Origin: Polaribacter sp.
Lineage (GTDB): Bacteria > Bacteroidota > Bacteroidia > Flavobacteriales > Flavobacteriaceae
DNA length: 64,000 bases
Assembly: GCA_028336245.1 (NCBI GenBank)
Contig: JAOKTT010000001.1
Span: 85,460 to 149,459 of the forward strand
Reading direction: 5' to 3'
Shown: in pieces, positions 20,567 to 28,567 of the stretch
How the letters are laid out: every line of letters starts with the position of its first letter
Position numbering within the stretch: the first letter of the stretch is position 1
The notes under the pieces: generated by a model
Databases searched by the model: none
Told to the model about the DNA's origin: nothing
What the model saw: the letters and a program-made list of their open reading frames with translations, nothing else
Program-made: the position numbers and the translations under genes

Positions 20567-21346
20567 ATGATATTTAGTTTAAAAGGAAAAACAGCCATTG
20601 TTACAGGGGGTGGAAGTGGCATTGGAAAAGCAATTTCAAAAACCTTTGCAAAGCAAGGTGCACATATTTGTATTCTTGATTTTAGTGAAGAAAATGGAAA
20701 TACAACGGTTTCAGAAATAAAAAAAGAAAATGGCGCTGCCAGCTTTTATCAATGCGATGTAGCAAATCAAAATCAAATAGAAGAAATTTTTAACGCAATT
20801 TCTAAAAATAATTCCATAGATATTTTAATAAATAACGCCGGTATTGCGCACGTTGGAAACATAGAAAATACAAATTCTGAAGATCTAGATCGCCTATATA
20901 ATGTAAATATAAAAGGTGTTTATAACGGAATGAAAGCCGCTATTAAACATTTTATGAAAAATAGAAAAGGAGTTATTGTTAATATGGCTTCCATTGCCTC
21001 TTCAGTAGGTATTTCCGATAGATTTGCGTATTCGATGACCAAAGGAGCTGTGTTAACCATGACCTATTCTGTGGCAAAAGATTACGTAACTAGTGGAATT
21101 AGATGTAATTGTATTTCTCCAGCTCGAGTGCATACACCATTTGTAGACAACTTTATAAAACAAAATTATCCAGAGAATCAAGAAGAAATGTTTGAGAAAC
21201 TTTCTAAAACACAACCAATTGGTCGTATGGGAAAACCTGAAGAAATAGCAAACCTTGCACTCTATTTATGCAGTGATGAAGCTTCATTTATAACAGGTAC
21301 AAACTTTCCTATTGATGGAGGATTTGTTACGTTGAATGGAAATTAA
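20567..21346 (+). CDS. SDR-family oxidoreductase, probable 2-keto-3-deoxy-L-fuconate dehydrogenase
   Basis: 'VTGGGSGIGKAI', 'NNAGIAH', 'YSMTKGA'; between dehydratase and FAH-family hydrolase. Confidence 0.85.
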   Translation: MIFSLKGKTAIVTGGGSGIGKAISKTFAKQGAHICILDFSEENGNTTVSEIKKENGAASFYQCDVANQNQIEEIFNAISKNNSIDILINNAGIAHVGNIENTNSEDLDRLYNVNIKGVYNGMKAAIKHFMKNRKGVIVNMASIASSVGISDRFAYSMTKGAVLTMTYSVAKDYVTSGIRCNCISPARVHTPFVDNFIKQNYPENQEEMFEKLSKTQPIGRMGKPEEIANLALYLCSDEASFITGTNFPIDGGFVTLNGN

Positions 21347-21368
21347 ATAAATAATAAAAGATGTAAAA

Positions 21369-22220
21369 ATGAAATTAATAAGATTCGGAACAGAAGAAAA
21401 CGAAAAACCAGGAATTCAATTAGAAAATAAACGCATAGATGTTAGTGCATTTGGAGAAGATTACAACGAAAAATTCTTTGAAACAAACGGGTTAGAACGT
21501 TTAAAATATTGGATAAAAACGAACGAAAGCAATTGTCCCATAATTGATGATGCAGTTCGTTTAGGTTGTCCTATTACAAGACCTTCTAAAATTGTTTGCG
21601 TTGGTTTAAATTATGCGAAACACGCAGCAGAAGCTGGAATGAAAGTTCCTGATGAGCCTGTTTTATTCTTTAAGTCTACCACAGCAATTGTGGGTCCTAA
21701 TGATGATGTTGTAATTCCTAAGAATAGTAAAAAAACAGACTGGGAAGTAGAACTAGCAATCGTAATTGGTAAAAAAGCATCATATGTTTCTTTAGAAAAT
21801 GCAGAAGATTATATTGCAGGCTATGTTTTACATAATGATGTTTCTGAACGTGCTTTTCAAATTGAAAAAGAAGGACAATGGTGTAAAGGAAAAGGTTGTG
21901 ATACATTTGCTCCTTTAGGTCCATTTTTAGCAACTAAAGATGAAATAAAAAATCCTAACAACCTGCACTTGTGGTTAGAAGTTAATGGCGAACGTTTGCA
22001 AGATTCTTCTACATCAGATTTTATTTTTAACGTACAAGAAGTTGTATCTTACATCAGTCAGTATATGACTTTATTACCTGGTGATGTTATTTCTACAGGA
22101 ACGCCATTTGGTGTTGGTTTAGGTTTCCATCCGCCAAAATACTTAAAGCCAGGAGATGTCATGCGTTTAGGTATTGAAGGATTGGGTATTTCAGAACAAA
22201 AAACAGTAGGCTACCGATAA
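21369..22220 (+). CDS. Fumarylacetoacetate hydrolase family protein, probable 2,4-diketo-3-deoxy-L-fuconate hydrolase
   Basis: 'SKIVCVGLNYAKHAAEAGMKVPDEPVLFFKSTTAIVGPND', 'DWEVELAIVIGKKA', 'GDVISTGTPFGVGLG'. Confidence 0.9.
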   Translation: MKLIRFGTEENEKPGIQLENKRIDVSAFGEDYNEKFFETNGLERLKYWIKTNESNCPIIDDAVRLGCPITRPSKIVCVGLNYAKHAAEAGMKVPDEPVLFFKSTTAIVGPNDDVVIPKNSKKTDWEVELAIVIGKKASYVSLENAEDYIAGYVLHNDVSERAFQIEKEGQWCKGKGCDTFAPLGPFLATKDEIKNPNNLHLWLEVNGERLQDSSTSDFIFNVQEVVSYISQYMTLLPGDVISTGTPFGVGLGFHPPKYLKPGDVMRLGIEGLGISEQKTVGYR

Positions 22221-23051
22221 ATGAAAATAGACGCACATCAGCATTTTTGGCAATATAATCCGCAACGTGATAGGTGGATTAATGAAGAAATGAGTATGCT
22301 TAAACACGATTTTTTACCTGAAAATCTGCTACCAGTATTACAACAACATCAATTTGATGGGTGTGTAGCTGTACAAGCTGATTCTTCAGAAAAAGAAACA
22401 ACATTTTTATTAGAATTAGCAGAAGATAATGCTTTTATAAAGGGCGTTGTTGGTTGGCTAGATTTGTGTAATGAAAATATTGATGTGCGTCTAAACCATT
22501 TTTCAAAATATAAAAAACTAAAAGGATTACGCCATATTGTGCAAGCAGAACCAGATGGTTTTATGCTTCAAAAAGAATTTCAACGCGGTATTTCTGCATT
22601 AGAAAAATATGATTTTACGTATGATATTTTAATATTTCCGCATCAATTAGAAGAAGCAATTGAATTGGTTAGCAAATTTTCGAAGCAAAAATTTATTTTA
22701 AATCATTGTGCTAAACCTTACATTAAAGACAATAAAATCACTATTTGGAAAAAGAATCTCGAAAAATTAGCTCGTTTTAAAAATGTAGCCTGTAAGGTAT
22801 CAGGTTTAACAACAGAAGCCAATTGGAATTCTTGGAATCAAAAAGAGATTCAACCTTATCTTGATGTTGTTTTTAAAGCATTTGAAAATGATCGCTTACT
22901 TTTTGGAAGCGATTGGCCAGTAAGTTTATTAGCTGGCAATTATACAGAAACTGTTGGACTTATTGAAAATTACATTCAACAATTTTCTAAAACGGAACAG
23001 CAACAAATAATAGGATTAAATGCCATAAATTGGTATAACTTAAAAGATTAA
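22221..23051 (+). CDS. Amidohydrolase, probable L-fuconolactonase
   Basis: 'MKIDAHQHFWQYNPQRDRWI', 'LNHCAKPYI', 'LLFGSDWPVSLLAGNY'. Confidence 0.9.
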   Translation: MKIDAHQHFWQYNPQRDRWINEEMSMLKHDFLPENLLPVLQQHQFDGCVAVQADSSEKETTFLLELAEDNAFIKGVVGWLDLCNENIDVRLNHFSKYKKLKGLRHIVQAEPDGFMLQKEFQRGISALEKYDFTYDILIFPHQLEEAIELVSKFSKQKFILNHCAKPYIKDNKITIWKKNLEKLARFKNVACKVSGLTTEANWNSWNQKEIQPYLDVVFKAFENDRLLFGSDWPVSLLAGNYTETVGLIENYIQQFSKTEQQQIIGLNAINWYNLKD

Positions 23052-23054
23052 ATT

Positions 23055-23834
23055 ATGGATTTAAATCTTAAAAATAAAGTAATAATTGTTACCGGTGGCT
23101 CAAAAGGTATTGGTAACGGAATCTGCAATATACTTGCTGAAGAAGGGGCAATTCCTGTAATTGTAGGTAGAAATAAAGCGAATGTTTTAGATGCCGTAAA
23201 AATAATAAAAAATAATGGTGGTCAAGCATTTCATTGTTTTGCAGAACTAACAGACCAAAACGCTTGTAAAAAAGCTGTAGATCGCGTTCTTAAAGAATTT
23301 GGCAGAATAGATGGCTTGGTAAATAACGCAGGTGTAAATGATGGAGTTGGTTTAGAAAATGGAAATTATGATCATTTTATGATCTCGATTCAACGCAACG
23401 TTGCACATTATTATGCGATGGCTAAATACGCATTACCAGCACTTAAAAAAAGTAAAGGAGCCATTGTAAATATTGGCTCAAAAACTTCATTTACCGGTCA
23501 AGGTGGAACCTCTGGATATGCTGCTGCAAATGGAGCTCGAAATGCTTTAACTAGAGAGTGGGCGGTAGAGTTATTACCTTTTTCAATTCGCGTAAATGCG
23601 GTAATTGTTGCAGAATGTTACACACCATTATATAAAAAGTGGTTAGACACTTTTCCAAACCCAGAAGAAAAAATAAACGGTATTACTAAAAATATTCCAT
23701 TAGAAAACCGAATGACTTCCACTACAGAAATTGCAAACACTGTTGCATTCTTGTTATCTGAAACATCGAGCCATACTACAGGACAATTATTGTTTGTAGA
23801 TGGTGGTTATACACATTTAGACCGATCCATATAA
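23055..23834 (+). CDS. SDR-family oxidoreductase, probable L-fucose dehydrogenase
   Basis: 'VTGGSKGIGNGI', 'VNNAGVNDGVGLENG', 'GYAAANGA'; operon context. Confidence 0.83.
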   Translation: MDLNLKNKVIIVTGGSKGIGNGICNILAEEGAIPVIVGRNKANVLDAVKIIKNNGGQAFHCFAELTDQNACKKAVDRVLKEFGRIDGLVNNAGVNDGVGLENGNYDHFMISIQRNVAHYYAMAKYALPALKKSKGAIVNIGSKTSFTGQGGTSGYAAANGARNALTREWAVELLPFSIRVNAVIVAECYTPLYKKWLDTFPNPEEKINGITKNIPLENRMTSTTEIANTVAFLLSETSSHTTGQLLFVDGGYTHLDRSI

Positions 23835-23836
23835 TT

Positions 23837-25204
23837 ATGAAAAATACTACAAAACATCCAATCGTTTCAAAAAAAGTACTCCTTCCTTTTCTTTTAGTAA
23901 CCTCATTATTTGCACTTTGGGGCTTTGCCAATGCAGTTACAGATCCCATGGTAAATGCATTTAAAAAAGTATTAGAATTATCAAACACGCAAGCCTCATG
24001 GGTTCAAATGGCCTTTTATGGAGGGTATTTTTGTATGGCTTTGCCAGCCGCAATGTTTATGCGCAAGTATTCTTATAAAGTTGGTGTTTTAATTGGACTA
24101 GCATTGTATGCAACAGGAGCATTGCTTTTTTATCCGGCTGCGCAGTCAGAGAGTTTTGTGTTCTTTTGTCTGGGATTATATGTGTTAACTTTTGGATTGG
24201 CATTTTTAGAGACTGCTGCAAACCCTTATGTATTAGCAATGGGAGCAAAAGAAACAGCTACTCAGCGTTTAAACTTAGCGCAATCTGTAAATCCAATAGG
24301 ATTAATTGCTGGATTATTAGTAGCAAAATTCTTTGTTTATGATAAATTACAATCTGACGATATTGCAAATTTTGGAGCTTTAGATGAAGTAAAAAGAGGA
24401 ATGATTAAAGTTGCAGATTTAGCAGTAATACGGGATCCTTATGTAGTATTAGGTCTGGTTATTTTAGGTGTATTTGTTTTGTTTTTGGTAAATAAAATGC
24501 CGCAATCAAAAGAAGAAGGAAAAATGCCCAGCTTAAAAAATACTTTTAAAAAATTATTGCGTAATAGAAAATATGTTTTAGGAGTTGTTGCACAAATATT
24601 ATACGTTGGAGCACAAATTATGACTTGGACTTATATTTATCAATATGCTGAAGCAATAGACGTCGCTAATGCAGGTGAAGTCGGTTATGAAAAGGTTGAT
24701 GTATTTACGTATCAATTTATAGCATTTGTATTATTTACGGTAGGCCGTTTAGTTGGAACAGCAATGCTACGCTTTATGAGTTCTGGTAAATTATTAATGT
24801 TTTTTGCACTACTTGCAAGTGTTTTCGTTCTATCTGCTATCTGTATTGAAGGCTTAATTGGATTGTACGCCATAGTCGGAATATCCTTCTCTATGTCATT
24901 AATGTTTCCAACCATTTATGGAATTGCATTAAATGATTTAACCGAAGAACAAGCTAAAGTAGGATCTGCTGGATTGGTAATGGCAATTGTTGGCGGTGCT
25001 TTGTTACCGATGCTACAAGGGATGATTATTGATACAGGAGGCAGTGGTGTTTCAGATACTAAAATAATGGGAGTTGCAGAGGTTAATTTTTCTTTTATTT
25101 TACCACTACTTTGTTTTATTTACATAGCCTGGTATGGTTTAACTGTTTATATGAAATATGAGAAAACAAGTAATGCTTCATTAAAAGGAAACGTTTTAAA
25201 ATGA
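23837..25204 (+). CDS. fucP: L-fucose:H+ symporter family MFS transporter
   Basis: 'TSLFALWGFANAVTDPMVNAFKKVLELSNTQASWVQMAFYGGYFCMALPAAMFMRKYSYKVGVLIGL', 'ETAANPYVLAMG'. Confidence 0.92.
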   Translation: MKNTTKHPIVSKKVLLPFLLVTSLFALWGFANAVTDPMVNAFKKVLELSNTQASWVQMAFYGGYFCMALPAAMFMRKYSYKVGVLIGLALYATGALLFYPAAQSESFVFFCLGLYVLTFGLAFLETAANPYVLAMGAKETATQRLNLAQSVNPIGLIAGLLVAKFFVYDKLQSDDIANFGALDEVKRGMIKVADLAVIRDPYVVLGLVILGVFVLFLVNKMPQSKEEGKMPSLKNTFKKLLRNRKYVLGVVAQILYVGAQIMTWTYIYQYAEAIDVANAGEVGYEKVDVFTYQFIAFVLFTVGRLVGTAMLRFMSSGKLLMFFALLASVFVLSAICIEGLIGLYAIVGISFSMSLMFPTIYGIALNDLTEEQAKVGSAGLVMAIVGGALLPMLQGMIIDTGGSGVSDTKIMGVAEVNFSFILPLLCFIYIAWYGLTVYMKYEKTSNASLKGNVLK

Positions 25205-25539
25205 AAAAAAATAAAAGATATTGTTTTGCTTTAGATTTAGTTAATGACCCTAAACTCATTTCTGAATATAAAAAATATCACGAAAAAATATGGCCAGAAA
25301 TTACCAAAAGTATAAAATTAGCTGGTATTGAACATTTGGACATTTATTTAGCGGGGAATCGGTTATTTATGATTTTAGAAGGAAACGAAACTTTTTCTTT
25401 TGAAAAGAAAACTACCATGGATTTAGAAAATCCAAAAGTGCAAGAATGGGAAAATTTAATGTGGAAATATCAGCAAAAATTACCTTTTGCAAAAGAAGGT
25501 GAGAAATGGATATTAATGGATAAAATTTATCAGTTGTAA
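25201..25539 (+). CDS. L-rhamnose mutarotase-like (DUF718) sugar mutarotase, probably for L-fucose/L-galactose
   Basis: 'KRYCFALDLVNDPKLISEYKKYHEKIWPEI', 'GIEHLDIYLAGNRLFMILE'; 4-bp overlap with fucP. Confidence 0.88.
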   Translation: MKKNKRYCFALDLVNDPKLISEYKKYHEKIWPEITKSIKLAGIEHLDIYLAGNRLFMILEGNETFSFEKKTTMDLENPKVQEWENLMWKYQQKLPFAKEGEKWILMDKIYQL

Positions 25540-25552
25540 AAAAATAAAAAAT

Positions 25553-26701
25553 ATGGAATTAACAATCAATCCAAAATACCCATCAGTAGATGATTTAAGA
25601 AAAAGAGCAATGGTGAAAATGCCAAAATTTGCTTTTGAATATTTAGATGGCGGATGTAATGAAGACGTCAATTTAAATAAAAATAGAACTGATTTACAGA
25701 AAATTGAATTAATGCCTCAATACTTATCTACCTTTGAGAAATCAGAAATGAAAACAGAATTATTTGGACACACCTATGATGCGCCTTTTGGAATTTCTCC
25801 CATAGGTTTACAAGGATTAATGTGGCCAAATTCTCCAGAAATTTTAGCTAAATCTGCGAAGAAACACAATGTTCCATTTATTTTAAGTACCGTTACTACT
25901 TCTAGTATAGAACGCGTAGCAGAAATAACTGAAGGAAAATCATGGTTCCAATTATATCATCCAACAGAAGAAAGGGTAAAACGTGATTTATTAGATAGAG
26001 CAGCAGCAGCTGGTACTGACGTATTAGTTATTTTAGCAGATGTACCTACATTTGGATACAGACCACGCGATGTTCGTAATGGATTGGCAATGCCCCCAAG
26101 TATGAGTGTTAAGAATATTATTGAAGTAATGAGAAAACCTGATTGGGCTTTGCAAACTTTAATACATGGACAACCTAGTTTTAAAACATTAGAGAAATAT
26201 ATGCCTAAAGGACTTAACTTAAAGAAGTTAGGAGAATTCATGGACGCAACTTTTTCAGGTAGATTAAATGAAGATAGAATTGCCTCTCTTCGTGACCAAT
26301 GGAAAGGTAAATTAGTTATTAAAGGAGTTGTTAGTGAAGAAGACGCTCAAAGCGCTATAAATTTAGGTGTAGATGGTATTATTGTATCCAATCATGGAGG
26401 TCGTCAATTAGACGCCGGACAATCTTCAATAGTACCAATGACAAGTTTAGCTGAAAAATTTGGACATCAAACAAAGATAATGGTAGATTCAGGTTTGCGT
26501 GGTGGTCCAGATATCGCAAGAGCAATGGCGAGTGGAGCAGAATTTACTTTCATGGGAAGAAGTTTCATGTATGGTGTTGGAGCTCTCGGTAAAAAAGGAG
26601 GTGATCATACTATCTCTTTAATGAAAAAAGAATTATTACAAGTTATGGAGCAAATTTGTTGTCAAAAAACAGGTGATTTCAAACCACATTTAATTAAATA
26701 A
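25553..26701 (+). CDS. FMN-dependent alpha-hydroxy-acid oxidase (L-lactate dehydrogenase-like)
   Basis: 'MPKFAFEYLDGGCNEDVNLNKN', 'FGISPIGLQGLMWP', 'GIIVSNHGGRQLDAG' (SNHGGRQ signature), 'DSGLRGGPDIARAMA'. Confidence 0.92.
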   Translation: MELTINPKYPSVDDLRKRAMVKMPKFAFEYLDGGCNEDVNLNKNRTDLQKIELMPQYLSTFEKSEMKTELFGHTYDAPFGISPIGLQGLMWPNSPEILAKSAKKHNVPFILSTVTTSSIERVAEITEGKSWFQLYHPTEERVKRDLLDRAAAAGTDVLVILADVPTFGYRPRDVRNGLAMPPSMSVKNIIEVMRKPDWALQTLIHGQPSFKTLEKYMPKGLNLKKLGEFMDATFSGRLNEDRIASLRDQWKGKLVIKGVVSEEDAQSAINLGVDGIIVSNHGGRQLDAGQSSIVPMTSLAEKFGHQTKIMVDSGLRGGPDIARAMASGAEFTFMGRSFMYGVGALGKKGGDHTISLMKKELLQVMEQICCQKTGDFKPHLIK

Positions 26702-27067
26702 TTAAGGAACTGGTATTGGCTGCGCTGTTTTAAGTGTTATGAAAACACTTGAAGTTATTTTTAATATAATATTAAATTATAAAATCACAAAGAGAAGATT
26801 TAATGTGATGTGCAAATTTTATTTGCACCTACAATTCTTGCTAAAGAAAAACTGGGCTGGACTGCTAAAAAAGATTTTATTTATTAAATTTATTTATACC
26901 ATAGCAGCAAATTAGTCTCAAAAAAAAACGCAGCGAAAAAATTACATTGAACCGTCCAAAAAATTAAATTACCCTTATTTTAAAAAAAACGATTTAATGG
27001 GTTTTTTACTTTATATAAATCTACACCAAAATAGTTCGACTTTACTCCCCTCTGCTCCACAGTAGAA

Positions 27068-27102
27068 CTCGCAACCTTTTATGGTTGTGGGTTTTTTATT
27101 GA
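27068..27102 (+). terminator. Hairpin plus T-run
   Basis: AACTCGCAACC-TTTTAT-GGTTGTGGGTT followed by TTTT. Stem includes two G-U wobbles. Confidence 0.5.
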
Positions 27103-27111
27103 TATTAAAAC

Positions 27112-28335
27112 TTATTTGTTCTTCCAAAAAGATTTAAAAAACAAACTCTTAAGGCTAAACCAGAAAGCCAAAATCCCTGGCAGGTTGGTTTTAGGAGACT
27201 TCCCTTTTCCAATACGTTGAATTTGAAGTTCATACCAGGGCAATTCTACACCGCCAAGTTTGTCCAAAAACGTAATACCAATTTCAGGTATCGGAGTTTC
27301 AAATCGTTTTACAGACCCATCAAAAATTTGAGTAGGCAAATTAGGATATAAGCAAAATGGTCTTGCCAAACCAATAACGTCTAAATGGCCATCTTCCAAA
27401 GCATTCTCCATTACTGAAACAGAACGAAAACCTCCCGTAAGTAACAAAGGAGTTTTAATCAATTTTCGCGCTTTTTCAATATAATCTAAAAAGTACGCTT
27501 CACGCGCAATGGTACTTTTTTTGCGATCTCCCTGAATCATAGCAGGCTTCTCATAAGTCCCACCAGATATTTCAATCAAATCGATTCCTTCATTCCCTAA
27601 TAGGCGAATTACCTCCATAGACGCTTCTTCTGTAAATCCGCCACGCTGAAAATCTGCCGAATTAATTTTAATTCCGATTGGATAATCTGCACCAACTTGA
27701 TGCCGAATTTCACGATAAATCTCTAAAACAAAACGCGCTCTATTGGACAGAGAACCACCCCATTGATCCGTTCGAACATTGCTATTTGGAGACAAAAACT
27801 GACTGACTAAATACCCATGAGCTCCATGAATCTGACAACCTGTAAACCCCGCTTCTTTTAATATTCTAGCGGTATTTCCAAAGCGCTTAATGATGTTCCA
27901 AATTTCTTCTTCTTTTAATGCTATTGGTACTTTAAACATCTTAGAAGCACTTCCCATTTTTAAAGGTATTGCAGAAGGCCCTACTATTTTTTTATTAATT
28001 GCAGCAAAGGCCTGTCTTCCTGGGTGGTTTATTTGTGGCCAAAGATGTACACCTGTTCCTTCTGCTGCTTTCGCCCATTCTTTTAATAATTCAAAATCTT
28101 TATAGTCTTCAACAACTACATTCCGCGCTTCACCCAACGCCAAAGAATCTACCATCACATTTCCTGTGATGAGCAACCCTGGATTTCCTTTTACCCAAAC
28201 CCGATATGCATTTATTAAACCCTTGCTTGGTGCGTGGTGTCGCGTCCCAAAATTTTCACTCATTGCAGACTTTGCAATTCTATTTTTTAAAACGGATCCA
28301 TTCGGCAAAGTAAAAGAAGAAGCGATATTTTTCAT
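27112..28335 (-). CDS. NADH:flavin oxidoreductase (old yellow enzyme family)
   Basis: 'SFTLPNGSVLKNRIAKSAMSENFG', 'GCQIHGAHGYLVSQFLSPNSNVRTDQWGGSLSNRARF'. Confidence 0.95.
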   Translation of the reverse strand: MKNIASSFTLPNGSVLKNRIAKSAMSENFGTRHHAPSKGLINAYRVWVKGNPGLLITGNVMVDSLALGEARNVVVEDYKDFELLKEWAKAAEGTGVHLWPQINHPGRQAFAAINKKIVGPSAIPLKMGSASKMFKVPIALKEEEIWNIIKRFGNTARILKEAGFTGCQIHGAHGYLVSQFLSPNSNVRTDQWGGSLSNRARFVLEIYREIRHQVGADYPIGIKINSADFQRGGFTEEASMEVIRLLGNEGIDLIEISGGTYEKPAMIQGDRKKSTIAREAYFLDYIEKARKLIKTPLLLTGGFRSVSVMENALEDGHLDVIGLARPFCLYPNLPTQIFDGSVKRFETPIPEIGITFLDKLGGVELPWYELQIQRIGKGKSPKTNLPGILAFWFSLKSLFFKSFWKNK

Positions 28336-28567
28336 TACTATATTTTTATCAAAGATATTTAAAACATCAAACGAAAGGCTAAAAAAAACCGCTTCTATTT
28401 TCGTTGTTATTTTACTGAAACTACGTTTAATTTTCTAGTAAAGAAAATGTTACCGGATAGGCAAAGTATGAAGCAAGCTAATTATAATCAGCATACATAA
28501 AAACTTTACCATATTCTATCCAATTGTCTATTATCTACTTTTCAATAAAGGCCTTTTTTATTCTCTT

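Noticed and set aside
26732-26828. Two short perfect hairpins (AAGTGTT/AACACTT and GTGCAAAT/ATTTGCAC) after the hydroxyacid oxidase gene.
   Set aside because: Short stems without a clear T-run. They may be weak terminators but are not strong enough to annotate.
27035-27062. GTTCGAC...CCCCTCTGCTCCAC resembles the 3' end of a tRNA (T-loop plus CCA), as might be left at an integration site.
   Set aside because: No matching tRNA body upstream, the T-stem pairs imperfectly, and no integrase or flanking repeat was seen. Too weak to call.
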